A stretch of 64,000 nucleotides of DNA from Sisyra terminalis (GCA_958496175.1 OY292275.1:40191701-40255700), one strand, 5' to 3'. Shown: positions 1 to 13,608, counted from the stretch's first letter. Notes: generated by a model from the letters alone, not told the origin. Program-made: numbers and translations.

Positions 1-829
1 TTAGATTTGCTTTTTGACAGCATAATTAATTAATAAGTAATTATTTTTTTATTCAATAGTCATAATAATTACTTACCAATGGTTGAAGTACATATTTCAG
101 TAGAGATCAATTAACGGAATAAACCATAAGAAATAAAAAACTACTATGAAGAAGAAAATATAAAACAAACGAAATATAAATGTATTGAATTGTAAATACT
201 TTATTACTACTTTTACTTGTGAACCTTAGGTAATTACATATTTCAGTAGCTTATAAAGAAAACAAAATCAAATTAAATTCTTATATTCGAAAATTTGACG
301 TATTTTAAGTATTTTAGTAGTTTTAATTAATAATTATTATTATTAATCGTAAATGAAACTACAATTATTCTTATGCAATATCCATCAATCCTTCAGCAAT
401 GAACGTTTATATACAAGGCAAATATATTTACTGGGCGGACTTCGTCTGTCAAATATACTATTAAGTCAGCGTTACTTTTTTTTTAAATTTGCTTCTGTTT
501 CGTGAAATATGAGAACTTGGATAATTTTCTTTATTACAACTCCCATTCACGTCAAAAATTCAATAGTACGTCTAAAGAAATTTTGAGTAAAAGTTAAAAA
601 AAAATTAAAAAATTTTAACAGCTATTGTATAAGAAAAATAGATGCTGTTTAAACCAAATCTATGATATTCAGTCGATAATCGCATTCCAATGCGTCCCTA
701 CAAATAAATCAACAAAACATTAACATTTTTATCAAAACATTAAATTAAATATCGGGGATACTTTATTACAGAAAAACTGAACCCAGACAAAGGTATTAAG
801 TATAAAATCTAAACACCTCACACGTTTCT
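1..829. other. AT-rich non-coding; nothing recognised
   Basis: Homopolymer A and T runs. The only distinctive string is GCGGACTTCGTCTG at 435-448, which resembles 63131-63147. Confidence 0.5.
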
Positions 830-1345
830 AAAATGGAATCAGTCTTCTGCAAAGACAAAGCTTAAACTTTGCTTCAGAATGATAAAATGTTATATTTGGT
901 CTGTTCTGTTATACGGAGCTGAGACCTGCTACCTATAACATGCTACGAATAATCGCCTGGAAGCTTTCGAGATGAGGTCGTATAGAAGAATGCTCCGAAT
1001 ACTCTGGACAGCTATGCAGATCAACGAAATAGTTTTAAGGAAAGCAAATGAATTCGAAAATTATTACATCCATTAAGACTAGGAAAATATTGAATCTAAA
1101 GCATGTTCTGAAGATACCAGCAAAAACTCATCCAGCTCATAATCAATGAGAAAATTGAGAGCCATAGAACACTTGGAAGAAAATAGGAGTCGAGGCAGAA
1201 GAACATTCGCATTTGGTCAGAAAAAATTATTTAGATGAGCCCAAGATCAAGGACAACTCGCCAATTTATTTACCAATGTCAGGTCTAACGTTAGAAATGG
1301 CATTCAAGGAAAAAGAAGATTGAACAATGACCTATCAATAATTTT
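830..1345 (+). pseudogene. Non-LTR retrotransposon remnant: C-terminal part of endonuclease/reverse-transcriptase ORF
   Basis: The + strand reads MIKCYIWSVLLYGAET at about 878-925, then NRLEAFEMRSYRRMLRILW, and later QDQGQLANLFTNVRSNVRNG near 1245-1305. This is the characteristic order of the post-RT tail of insect non-LTR elements: a 'YGAETW' box, then 'LEAFEMW.YRRMLRI.W', then a terminal 'R..FANVR' block. Several stops and frame breaks interrupt it, so it is dead. The 5' portion and the catalytic RT motifs are absent (5' truncation is usual for this class). The clade cannot be settled from this tail alone. Confidence 0.8.
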
Positions 1346-3859
1346 CAAAAGCTTCGTAAAGTACGTAACAATGTTCTCAAAGTATAATAATTATTTCGAA
1401 TTATTATTTTTTTACTACCATTGTATGTCGGATATAACAAATGTGTTAAAGTTAAAAGTTTGAATGAAAAGGCATTGATAAAATTTAAAATTATATACGA
1501 AATCAATAACTTAATTTAAAAAAAAAGTTCAATAAAAAAGAACAGAAGAAATTAAATAAATGTTCTCCAAAATTAAATAAAAGAATACATGAACGAGAAA
1601 AGAGAATTTTTTCCATAATTACGACAAATGAAAATTAAATTCGAAGAATTTTAATAATCCATGCTTTAAACCGCAATAAATAAAGGAAAAAAAAATCCGA
1701 TTCGTATGATTTATTATTTTTTAATACTTTTTGCTGTAATTCAATACCTATAACTTCTTTTTTTTAATAATCCGTACAAATTGAAAAAATTGCGATATAA
1801 ATTTTGATTGATCGGAATAATTACATCAAACTCCTGTCGAAATCCATTTACCTTTGAAATTGAAGCGAAGTATTAACTTTTTTAAATATTAAAAAGGAGT
1901 TATTTTAATTAAAATTAGCTTTCAAATTTATGGGTGTTTTACGTTGAGGATTAATTCAGTTAAATTGAGATATTAATCGATATTTGATAACAATTATGAT
2001 TGTTATACGAAAACAGAATAGCAATAATAAGTGTAAAAAATTCACGTTTAATAATGCTTTATGATTTTAAGTCACTTTTGCTTAGAAACGCTGCAGATGT
2101 GGTTATTACATAAAGTTTAATTATAAAGTTCCATCAATTTTTTGTACTTTCCGCATTGAATTGTAAGGGATTGACTAAGCGGGCGAGTCGTAATTAAACG
2201 GGGATGACGCTCCTGTTTTCAATGTTGATGTAACTACTTTTCTCTCGTTGTATAATTCCGAGTGAAAAAACTGATCATCGTTACCTTTCCTTTTGTTATT
2301 TATGATCATATGTATGTTTTATAATGTTGATTCTGTTGGACCAAGGGATTGTATTACGAGGGCTATATTTTTAATTACTTCACGCTTTATACTCCATATG
2401 CTTTATGTGCAGATCTGTGTAAAAATATTTATGATTTTTGCCACAGAAGGAATAATTTTTGAGCTCCTTTTTTTTTTGTTACTTTTGCTTATTTCATTTT
2501 ATAAATATTCGGGTGAAAAAGTAATTAAACTTTGAATTATGTGAAAAACGAGAAAACGTTAACTCCTTTGAAAAGTAGACGGTAGAATTTCAAAAGAATG
2601 ATAAAAATTTATTGTTCATTTGGAAAATAAAGATTTTCATGAAAACGTTTAAGAGTCTTTACGTGATAAAGAATATAAGGGATGTTTGTAAATATAATAC
2701 GAAATAAAATTTTATGTTTAGAAGCATGAAACTTGTTGCGGAAAACTTAACGTAAGTTTTTCTGCATGATTACGAGAGTCACGTATCAAAAATATTTTAA
2801 AATCCAATATATTCTACTCATTTTCAATTTCAGTGCACGTTGTGCAATTCGTGGTTTTATATTAATTAAGTTTTATTGAAGTTTTTATGTTTTTTTATTT
2901 CATTCGTATGGGATTATTTGAATCGACTTAATAATATTATCAAAGCAAATAATTTAATTATTTTTATCAAAAATACACATAAAATCGCTATATTACTACG
3001 GAGGTTTTTCCTTATTTGTTTCATTAATTTTGTTTTGTAAAAGTGAGCATATAGAGTGATTCAAAACTCATTGCCTATACTTTAATGGTCGGTATTATCA
3101 CCTTTAGATAGTAGCAGATATACTTAATCCAAAAAATAGAAAAAACATGTATATTATCTCTTAAAAATATTGATATGAGTAGAATAAATAAGTAAGATTT
3201 TTCTAACTGATAAATTTTGACTTATTAAATAGCCATCTTATTGATACGGTCAATCCGTGAGTGAAAATATCGACTCAAATTAGCATAGCAAGTACGTACT
3301 CTTATAAAAAAAAAAACTTTTTGCTTTTATAAATTGTGTCCAAAAATTCACCCATTCTAAGCTGAAATTCTCATATACGGCACAAAACAGCAAGTTAAAC
3401 AATTTAAGATTTTCTTTTCAATCCAAAGAATGGTTTACAACTCTAATTCTCCATTCTGACCGCTTACTCGCTTTCTTTTTAAGTTCCTTAAAGGTTTTGA
3501 CTTTTGCACATTTTTTATTTGTCCTATATAAGAGTTTCGACAACGTCATGCGATTTAAGATAATGGTTTTAATATTTTGATGGTTCTTTTTTATAGTTTA
3601 AATTATTTATATTATTTTTGGTTTAAGGGATTTTTTTTTTGTTTTTAATTTTATTTTTGTGTGGAACATGTTTCATCGGTTGCCCGACTTCCTCCGGTAC
3701 TATTAGAATTCTTTTTTCCTCCTTTTTAATCTATATGGTAATCACATCACACCTAAACTGATGACCCAAATAAAAATGGCGTAATGATAAAGCTGTAGTC
3801 ATTTTGGATGGATCTCTCATCTTCCATTAAGATAGTAGATGTGGTTATAGGTTTAATAT
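1346..3859. other. AT-rich non-coding; one GC-richer patch
   Basis: No gene or repeat recognised. At about 2165-2215 GC rises (GGGATTGACTAAGCGGGCGA and ACGGGGATGACGCTCCTG) without a motif I can name. The open frame at 2293-2535 is hydrophobic A/T-bias noise. Confidence 0.5.
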
Positions 3860-4240
3860 TTCAAAAATGTACTTTTTTAGGTTTGATAGGAAGTAGTGTA
3901 TATTTTTGAAGCCCACGTCTAACCTCAGTCAAAACTGCATCATATAACCAAACTTTCTTTGTTTTTTTAATGCATGTATGCGGAACAATGAGCTTATTTG
4001 CATTATCATATGTTGTGATTTGATCATCTGAATCGATAATAGCTATGATATAAGTCTCATCGACTTCAACTGGATAGCCTGATCGTTGAGCGTTTTACAG
4101 TGAAAGTTCACCAGAACGAAACCTGGTAAACAATTTTTTCCTTGTTTTTCGAGGCCTTACTCCCATAAAAGATCACCAGAACGAAACATGGTAAACAAAT
4201 TTTGACGTTGCCTTTTTTCGAGACCTCACTCCCATATACA
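3860..4240 (-). pseudogene. Mariner-family transposase remnant, N-terminal helix-turn-helix region
   Basis: On the minus strand, reading down from about 4160, the frame gives FTRFRSGEL, a stop, then NAQRSGYPVEVDET, IIAIIDSDDQITT and NANKLIVPHTCIKKTKK. This follows the mariner DNA-binding region 'F(R/K)SGDF...RSGRP.E.D...ALIE.D...TTREIAE.L.VSHTTV..HL'. At least one stop interrupts it and the DDE catalytic domain is not recognisable downstream. Part of the 'FRSG' segment is present twice (see the tandem repeat at 4099-4236). No terminal inverted repeats were identified. Confidence 0.7.
4099..4236 (-). repeat. Tandem duplication (about 66-70 bp unit) inside the mariner remnant
   Basis: The + strand carries TCACCAGAACGAAAC-TGGTAAACAA, a T-rich stretch, TTTTTCGAG-CCT-ACTCCCATA twice in a row, starting near 4099 and 4171. 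Both copies encode the same minus-strand 'FRSG' motif of the transposase, so the duplication arose inside the element. The copies have since diverged. Confidence 0.65.
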
Positions 4241-7200
4241 CCATGTGCCGTTCATGGGGAAGAGCTCTGCCAGAAGTTCTTCCCTTTTAGGAAATAATAC
4301 TATAAAATTTGCCTAAAGTGCACATTTTGTTCTTTCATTTTAAAATTGGGTAAAAAATAAAACTTAATAACTAATCGATAAAATATTTTACTAAATTAAC
4401 GATAGAAATCTAAACAATAAACACAAATTATAGGTAGCCTAGGTGCGCTGAACACGTGAACAAAACAAAAGAAAGTGAAAAGTATCGACAAAATCCGCGA
4501 TTACTTCGATGCTAACCAATAACTTAGTCAACTTACCGGTAGATTAGTTTCACAATTAAGTTTAGGAAAATATTAAAAAAGTTTGTATTTTTTATTAATA
4601 ATTTCATTTTTCTTATTTTTTCAATGAATAAGTAAATCGTTGAACATTTTCTCAACCTAAAAACTAAACTACCTACTGTTAAATTGAAGGAAAATAATTA
4701 AAAATGAACAAAACAAGAATGACGTCACATAGAAAAATCAATATGTCGTCATAAGTAACGGTAATTGTACTGTGATTACAGCGTAATATTATTTTTATCA
4801 TTCTTTTTATCTCGAGAGGATTTAAACTTTCAAGCCAGTATTTCATCATATTAGAACAACCTTTTTATTTTTTCTGTCATTTTTTTATGGTTTGATTTTC
4901 TTTATTAATTAGGTATGTACTTATTTATTCATGTTATTCAAGTCAGTGCAAATGAAATGCAGTTATTTATTTTAGCTACCAAAAGTTAATGCCTTGTCTC
5001 ACAATTGGGAAAACCCATTTGAGAGGGTTAAATTAACGTTAATTTAAATTACACACAAATGGTAATTAACATTTTGAAATTGAAATAATTAATTATTTAT
5101 TACTAACATATGACCGAAAATGTAACTTCATTAACAAAAGGTGTAAAATTGAATTTTAAATAGAAAAGTTTTATATGGAACGAACAACGAGGTTATATAT
5201 ATATATATATATATATCGTTAGGTAGATTTATTTGCATATATATAAAAACACGTTATAAATAGGGATGATAACTCTTTTCTATAGAGGAGACAGAACTTT
5301 GACGTAAACAGTTGCCTCTGTATGTGTGTGTTCTATATACTATTTATTCTTCAGGTTACATTTTCAACTAATTATAAAATTACTTTCTTTTACCGAAGCA
5401 GCAAGGGATTATTGTAATTTTAAATCAACTCCCTTCATGTCACTTTGTAATACGGTTATTATTAAGTCCTTTGACCAATAGCAGATCAAGCAAAATTTTA
5501 CATATACCGAGTCTCGAGATTCCTATGGGAAATTTGAGCTACTATAAATCCTGGATGTTTCATCTCATCTTCTCTAATTTTATATCTCCAAACATTACTT
5601 GCCGTAACTTTTGAAGCATGGAGCCTAATTATACATTTGTGCAATTGTGCATCGACAAAACTTTTCCTTTAAGATACATTTTACTTTGCTTTGCAATATT
5701 GACTTCATATTATTGATAATCATTCGGTTTATTAAAAATGAAAATTTTTTAAAGACGATAAAGTTGGATTTTTATTATTTGGGTCAAAAAATTATTCATT
5801 TTTTTTAAGTTAAACCAAATTTGTATAATTCAAATTATTTGGTTCTTAGAAACTGTTGTGTACGGTATTAACTTAAATATATTTATTCAATTTTAATTGT
5901 TAAATTATTACAAAATTCACACAGATTAGTTACAAATATAATAAACAAGTCGACACACAGTCTTGAGTCTTAATGATTAATTTCTTACATAATAAATACA
6001 TTTATTATTCTTAATAGTAACGGAAGCGCAAGTACTACAGAAACTTAAAATATATTGTGAAAAATGATTATAATATGAAAGGATGTGTGACTTTAAAAAT
6101 AATAATAAAAATGTCCTTGTCAAGTTCTTCATTTTCAATATTAAATGTGAATTCCAAGAATAAAAATGCAGACGGATAATCAAGCATAAAATTGCATCTG
6201 CTTCGGCTATAAGGTTAGCATTTTATAATTGAAAATACTTGGTCTGAATTTAATAGTTCTTATTTTATTTCAAACACTTAACTAATATGCAAAATGAGAT
6301 GAATTAATTTATGCATAAAAATCAATCAATACAAAAGCACCTGTTTTAATGATTCAAAATGTAAAAATAAGGTCAAATCATTGAAATTAATGAGAAAATT
6401 AAATGTAATTGGACATAAAAGAGTTTGGTCTGAAAAATACACTCTTGTATTCTTCAGAAAAGCAATATATCATTAAACGAATCGTTCATCCGATACTAAT
6501 AGGAGTTCAAACGGGTAGAAAAATATTCTTAAGATAAAATTTGGAAAATGTTTCAGAATGTTTGTTTAAATGCTTTTTTTAACGGAGACAGTTATTTCAA
6601 AATGTTTTCTTTTTAAATTATTTCAAACGAATATTTTTTTACCCATTTTGTCTTGGAATTTTAAATGAAATAAATTAGATATTCAAACAACTATGATGAT
6701 TTTACATTATGATTGAAAATATAAATATTTCTTTAATGTTAAATTTACCTACGTTAATGTATGAAACTTTACAATGTAGCTTTTGTAATATTCTTAACTT
6801 TCAATTTTGTAAAATAAAATATTTTGATGCTAAAAAAAATATAAAGTGACACGTTCACATTAAAGTAAATATTAGTATATTTTTAAAATCAAGTTCTAAG
6901 AAACTCGCATTGCACTATTTAATTGATGCGATTTAGATCATTTGGCATTAGAGATATTATATCATTTGTTTGATGCAGTTTGATGAAAACCGCATTGAAA
7001 GAATTGCGTAGCACATTTAAAACCAACAAATTTTTTTTTAAAAAGATGAAGGTATTAATTCATGCCAATATATATTAATTAAATAATTCTTTTTTTTAAC
7101 TATTGTCTAATATTTTTAAAAATCTGAAAAAATTATATTTTGTAGAATGATGATAGAGGATTATATAGGAAAAAAAACAAAGGTGTACCAAACGATTTTG

Positions 7201-7709
7201 GCATAAAAAAAAAAGTTTTGAAAAAATAAATCGTATTTTTAACAATGATCGCTCGATCTGTTTCATGAGCGAATTTTTCTCGGAATACTACTTAGTGATA
7301 TCTTGAAACTCATAGGCACTTTTTTCGGTATTATCAAACAGTTTCAGAGAATATCGAATTTGAAAAAAAATATTTTTATTTTTTACACAAAAACGCGTCA
7401 TATTTTAGAGTTGAAACTTGGCTGAGATGTTGTCCATACTGCAAGGTATTTTCAGAAAAACAATTAGCCCGATTGCAATGGGGGCATTTTAGACCATCTT
7501 ATTTGGCGAGGACCTCTCGTAAGTCACCAAACCCAAAATAAAGAAATTCATCAAACATACCTGATGAAATCCAGAAAAATGCCTAATCCTTAATAATAAT
7601 AAAAACCGCATAACCTTAGGGCAATGCAAGACGTGCAATAGATTGGTGTCATGTAGTTAAAGGAAACGAGTAAAAAGCAAATCTAGAGCTTTAAAACCAA
7701 ATTATCGGG
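4241..7709. other. AT-rich non-coding
   Basis: Apart from the (TA)n tract at 5.2 kb I see no gene, transposon terminus or structured element. The stretch at 7240-7510 is less A/T-biased but gives no protein similarity in any frame. Confidence 0.5.
5194..5216. repeat. (TA)n microsatellite
   Basis: An uninterrupted run of about 11 TA units. Confidence 0.9.
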
Positions 7710-7892
7710 TTAAAGAAGATAATCCCGACAGAAAACATGGTCATGACAATCAATACGTTGGCCAAATGGACAGTAATTAGCATTCGTAAAATGATATGTT
7801 TCTTGCAGTAAAAAAGATGGATTAAAAATAAGAAGTTGGCCGTAACCATTTCGCTTAATATTCAAAAAAATTGATAACAAAATCATTGGCAA
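7710..7892 (-). pseudogene. Possible FLYWCH-type zinc-finger remnant
   Basis: A 60-residue minus-strand frame contains IKRNGYGQLLIFNPSF, then YHFTNANYCPFGQRIDCHDH. The layout (basic start, 'LLIFN', aromatic, aromatic-x-C, C-x-x-x) resembles a FLYWCH domain, a DNA-binding finger common in insect genomes and in some transposon proteins. The usual Trp is Tyr and the domain has no recognisable partners. It could be chance. Confidence 0.25.
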
Positions 7893-8904
7893 AGCCCTAA
7901 TTTTCCAATTAATTTTTCTAACTTTTCTTACATTGTCCTACAGTTCAGAGTTTAATTGCTATGGTAAAGCCACAATAACCACTTCCAATACGATAAGGTT
8001 AACCACTTCACACCTAGAAATAAAGCCTTCATTAACCAAAACCAAACCTTTACATCCTATCAATTTCCTTCACATTTTGTTCCATGCATTCCCATCCCTC
8101 ATTTCGTGAAAAAGTATGTATGATCAGAATAGGGATTAACGTCAGAAATCTCATAAATTGAAGAATACCAATAAAAAATATACCGAAAGTGCTTGATGAG
8201 CATAGCTCGTGACTGCGATAATAATTATGATGAAAACAACACATCAATAACCTTTTTCATTCATCAATCATTTTTCTGCTCCTTGTAACATTATTGTCGG
8301 ACTATTTCTCAAAATCGAATTTTGTCAAAATTGAAGTAGATGTTGCTATCATTAATATTCTAATACATATTTATAATACTAAGAACCTTAATCCTATAAA
8401 TTTGAAATTATTATTTACAATTACTAATAAATTATTGTCTAACTCAATTTTTTGTTATAAGAATGGATGCATATTTTTATTAACTGTAACAAAAGGTTGT
8501 TTTCTATGTACTGTTGCAGTTTTGATATCTAAGCGTCTTGTTGTTTACAAAAATTTTAAGCAATTCATCACAGTAGATTAGAAGTTTTAGGTATTTGTTC
8601 CTTGTAGAAATTTAAAAAAAAAAGAACGAAGTGAAAGAACACTTCATGAAAGTCTAAAATAACATATGCGTTTCATGTATAAGAAATGCTTAATGACCAC
8701 CTTTATTATAATAACATGACGTCGAAAGGTAAACTTGTACACAAAAATAGTTACTTAACCTTTTTTTGATAAAATATTGCACATTTGTATTAAATTTAAT
8801 GTTGAGGTACCTATAGTATTTTTTTTCATTAAAAATCAAAGAAAACGATAGTTTTTGGTTTTCTGCCTCATACGTATTTGAAACAATAAGAAAGACATGT
8901 CAAC

Positions 8905-9790
8905 TAGGAATTGCAATACCGGACCAAAAGTACAATACTGGTATTCGGTATTTTTTAGATCTGAAAACCAGAATACCAGTTTTAATGTCCGTAATAGGAA
9001 TTTAAGAAAGCAGGTGTTTGTTTTATTTGCCAGTTAAATAAGAGATTAGTTAGTAGATTATAAATAATAACAAAACGTTTATAAATAATCACAAAAAGTA
9101 AAAGAACAACAAACATCGTACGTATTTAAATCACTAAAAATTGAAAAAAAAACATTATTCAGTGTATGGTACTATTTCAAATTTCTAGAACATAATTCTG
9201 TGCAAAAATTATATGCTTCTTCAGTATCTACGCTAGTATATGGTACTATAAGTAAGGCACTTTTTCCAAGTATTTACTTCTAATTCTAAGGATGGTTTTG
9301 GTTCTTACTGATTTCAGTATTATATTTTGGTTATTTTTTAATAATCAATAATTTTAAGTTTTATTCAAAAGACAACACCTATTCACTTTCAATACTAGTG
9401 CCATCATCATCTTCGATAATTATACCGAATTCTTCTGAATTTGGATCGGTTTGTCCGTAAAAAATTTAAATTTTGGTGGATCTCTTTTTTTCTTTTTCGT
9501 TTTTATTTTTGAAATCATTATAGTTATGTAATTATCGTAAGACATTTTCTATTTCTAACTTAGTATTTACAGTCAAATTAATTTCACCCCTTAGGATGAT
9601 AAAAAACAAATGAGTATACTATTTTGCTATGATGGTAATCCCTAATCATATCGTAGAAATGATTCAAAAAATTTCTAATAAAAACCGAAAAAACGCTAGT
9701 TAAACTTGTGAGGACTGGTATTAAAAAATTGTAAGAAGGGCTCAAAATACCGGTATTCCTTATCTCGGTATATCGGTATTGCAATCGCTA
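8905..9790. mobile_element. hAT-like DNA element, about 0.89 kb, decayed
   Basis: Inverted ends match: the left end begins TAGGAATTGCAATACCGG and the right end, read in reverse, begins TAGCGATTGCAATACCG. Both ends are packed with ATACCGG/GGTATT motifs (8917-8985 and 9715-9780), a subterminal-array style seen in hAT elements. The flanking 8-mers (ATGTCAAC left, TTAGGAAC right) match at only 4 of 8 positions, so a target-site duplication is not proven. A minus-strand stretch at about 9390-9455 reads TDPNSEEFGIIIEDDDG and may be a transposase C-terminal remnant. Confidence 0.6.
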
Positions 9791-11040
9791 TTAGGAACGT
9801 TTATATGACATACAAAAGATTGAAACAAAAATTTGACACATCATTGTCTATAATACTGAAAACTTAAGTAAATAAAAATAAAAAAATAACGTTTTTTTAA
9901 ATTTTATTTAAAGACGCAAGCACAGGTTATTTGCGTCTGTTGTCCTTGTTACACTGGAATCTTAGTTGTTACACTGGAATCTTTAACTTATTCTTTTTTT
10001 GTTTTTTATATTTTTTATCTTAAAAAATATGTTGTTATATAATTTCTTCGCAAAAATGTATTCATTATATGTATAATAATTAGTGTTCTGTTTCTGTATT
10101 ATGCCTTGTTATTTTTTTTCTTACCTAATACTCAGAAACACCTACCTTCTTTTAACCGTGAGACTAAATAATAAACAAACTGATATATACTTATCATGTT
10201 TCGGGTTTGAAACACTAAAAAAAGCTATAAAAATATTTTTTTTATTTCATTATATTTGTTATAGTTATTAATAGAAAAAAAGGTACCTATGTAAAAATAA
10301 GGCTCGTAAATATTGAAATAATATGTTATTTTTTAATGAAACCTCAATTTGCGTTGAAAATATCGGTTGAACAAATCGCAATTTAATATGAACACTATTT
10401 AATATTGAACACAGCGTTTTAATCAAAACGATACGGCTGAAAACAAGAACAAAACATTTTGTATGTACGTATTAACGAACCGAATAGAATTTGAGAGGGT
10501 AGTTTCATCTCCGATAATTAAACAATTCGGGAGAAAGTCTAAAACGTTCAGGCTGGACCTTTTCCCAGTTCACCATCAATTCAACTTCATTATATTTTAA
10601 ATTTGTTTCATTGAAAAAAAGAAGAAACAATATCGATTTTGAAAGGTTGTAAAAAAAAGGATTTGTTCGGGTATTCTTCTAGTGAAATAAGGTTTTTTTT
10701 TGTTTTCTTTCGGCGTTTTTTCCATTGATGAATAAGAGATTTGCAAAAGTGTTTTCACGCCTTTCAAATGATTTTTTTTTCTTGTAGATTATTTCATTTG
10801 GATATGTACGGCCAACGGTGTACGGCGAACAATTCTTTTGTTTTGGGTTTATTTTTTCGTATATATTTTATTTTTAAACGAATAAAATTAATTATTTGTG
10901 ATCATAAGCAAAAGCTCATTGATCTAATTGATTGTACGTAAAAATGAATAATAAACAATTCAAAATTTATGATATTTTATTTTTGTCATAAATTTGAACT
11001 TTTTATAAGTGAGGTGTATATGAAGCTTTCTCAAGCTCTG
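9791..11040. other. Non-coding DNA upstream of the promoter-like island
   Basis: Repeat-poor. The part from about 10.4 to 10.6 kb is somewhat richer in CG dinucleotides (for example ACGATACGGCTG) and could be regulatory, but no known site stands out. Confidence 0.4.
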
Positions 11041-11426
11041 TCTCGACTTGATTCGTAAAGTACGCATGCGCCGTTTTAAAAAGACGTAACCCGCGTTGCG
11101 GCGCTCAAAAGCTTTACAATTCAGTTGCACCGTAACCATTACTTTACTAACGCAGCAATCGAGTGCTTGTGCTTTCGATTTAACTTTCTGACGTTCTCAA
11201 CGACGACAATCTTTCACCGAATCATCGGCGTTCACGCTTGAAATTTACATTTTTTTCACTCAATAAATTTTAAAAGAAACGTAAAAATACATTTTTACAT
11301 TTTCTTGAAAAAAATTAATTTTATGATTTTTTTTTATTAAACAAGTGGCAATGTGAGAATGAACTATCGAAAAAGTGAACACGGAACTTACGAACAGTGA
11401 GAAGAATTTTTCTGGCTTTTTTAAAG
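11041..11426 (+). promoter_or_regulatory. Candidate promoter and non-coding first exon
   Basis: At 11.05-11.23 kb base composition and CpG content rise sharply above the AT-rich surroundings. TACGCATGCGCC at 11061-11072 is close to the palindromic NRF-1/Erect-wing site. ATTCAGTTG at 11119-11127 fits the arthropod initiator TCAGT(T). TTTTAAAAAG at 11073-11083 could be a weak TATA-like element. A good donor, AAAG|GTAAAT, follows at 11426/11427. If used, a 5' UTR exon of about 300 nt would splice over 35 kb to the acceptor at 46589. The link to the chaoptin-like gene is inference. It could serve another transcript or be a CpG-rich repeat remnant. Confidence 0.4.
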
Positions 11427-13608
11427 GTAAATTTTTATTTATAAAATTTAACATAGTGCATTTTGAACTTAAAACTTTTTTCACCATAAAATTTTATCAG
11501 AAGTACCCTTTTTAAAAATGCAATGTTCAGTGAAAATATAAGGGTTGTATTTTAACTTTTTGACAAAATATATACCTACACCTTTATAGTATATTTACAC
11601 AATGATACATAAATAAAATATGAAGACATAAATACAGTCGTAAATGTGGTGTAATGTATTCCGGGCTTGAAAATTTTGGTTTACAGCAATTACGAATCTT
11701 TTTTATTATTCACTATGTCTAATACTCTTAAATATATTTCACGAAACTTTTAATGCTCATTTAAAAGTTCTCGGCTGGTAATTTGACTTCGGAAACCTTA
11801 AAATTGAATATCAACTCAAGCCAACCTCTTATCAATTTTGTGGTAAAAAAAAAAAATTATTTGTTTCAAAACCAAAAAAAAAAATTATAATTTTCTCTAG
11901 TTTAAGGTTACTGAAATCAAACAAAAAATTGAAAACTTTTTTATATATATTATAGTTAGGGAAAAACTTTCTTCCCAACCTTATTAAAACTTAAATTGAA
12001 AATAAAACACATTTTCAGAGATTTTTATTTCATACTCAAGTAATTCTATGAATTTTTGATCGTAAATTTTAACGTTTACTTTTAAAACCCAACTTTTGCA
12101 TGTTTACATAATTTTAGAGACTAAGTTTTTTACTCAATTATTATTTATAATTAAAATAATATTTTAAAAGTTCTGTAAGTAAGTCTTTTTCAGTCCGTTG
12201 ATTTATAAAACATTTCCAGTCAAATATAAAATGTTTTCTCAAACAAAAAAAAAAAATACTAATATATTAAAAGATCACAACAGTCATTAATTTAAAAACA
12301 TGAAAAATAAAAATATTATTTTTTCAAATCAATATTTACTTCAGTAATTTTAAGCTGAATGAAATTTATATTTAAACAAAACGAAATATAAGTTTTTCTA
12401 AACCAACAAAGCGTAATTATATTCACTTCATCATTATAACTTTAAACTCTTAAGACTTCAATCAAATCAATTCAATAAAAATAAACAGATTCAAACTGTA
12501 AATCAGAAAATTATTTATACTATTTTTGATTCACAATACTAACTTGGAATATTTGTATTTTACTTACTTATTCTTGGATTTAAGTATAAATTTTTTTTGA
12601 CAATTCTTTTAAGAGAAATTTCAACATAAATTTTCAACACACAAACATTAGCAGAACAAGAATACGTTTTCCATAAAATTAAAACGGCGGCAACAGATTT
12701 TATGATAAGCAGAAATGTTTGATTAAAAATCAATGTTAATAAATATCTGCGTTAATAAGATAAACGCTATTGATAAATAAGTCAAGTCTTGAAATTGTTT
12801 TAGACTGATGTGGAAATTTACTTATTTAGTACTTGAAGTGGTTGTTAATTTATTAACATTATATATATAGGTATATTTTCTCTGTGATTAAGTTTTTCAA
12901 TATGTACTTCGAATATTAAATTTTTATTTCAAAAGATATAATAATAATGAAAATGTAATTCTCCCATTATTTTAACTAATCTTCAATCTTCATTAACAAT
13001 AAGCAAAAATTTATCATTATTAAAGCAATCGAATCAAATACATGCAATATTCATCCATTTAATTTTCAATAATGGAACAAAATTAAATTGAACTAAATTG
13101 TATTATTATATTATGTTTCACCAGATTAATTAATTTAGATCAAAACATATACTATTTAATGCACATTTTAATTAAGTATTTCGAAAAGACTTACCAAAGA
13201 AAATAAATGAATTTCCAAAATTGATCCTTTAGCACCCAAACAAAAATTGAAGCATATATTAAATACAAAAAAAAAATCATCAGTGTTTCATTTTTATAAT
13301 CTCAAAATAATAAACGTAAAGCCTAAGATCGTCAAAGGTGAAAACTTTTCTTGTAATCAGATAACCTGAAATTAAAAACTACCGTTGCTAGAAAATCGCT
13401 AGAAAAAGGGTTCTTAATAATTATTTTCCTGTTCAAAAATTAATTGACATACGCTCCTAATTATTTTCCAAAATTTCATTCTCTTAATGACTTTTCTTCT
13501 GAAATTCGATTTCTAGAAAGAAGAGAGTTTTGATTGATAGTTTTCTTCGATTTTAAAGAGTAAAGTGCATTTCGATGCAGATTGTGCAAAATAATAATGT
13601 GATAAAAA
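11427..13608. other. AT-rich non-coding; nothing recognised
   Basis: Long A and T runs, no element ends and no coding signal. It would be intronic if the 11-kb first-exon proposal is right. Confidence 0.45.

Noticed and set aside
8294..8581. 95-codon + frame, one of the longest in the window
   Set aside because: It begins at TTG, not ATG, and is Ile/Asn/Lys/Phe-rich as expected from A/T bias. No motif, splice signal or repeat family supports it.
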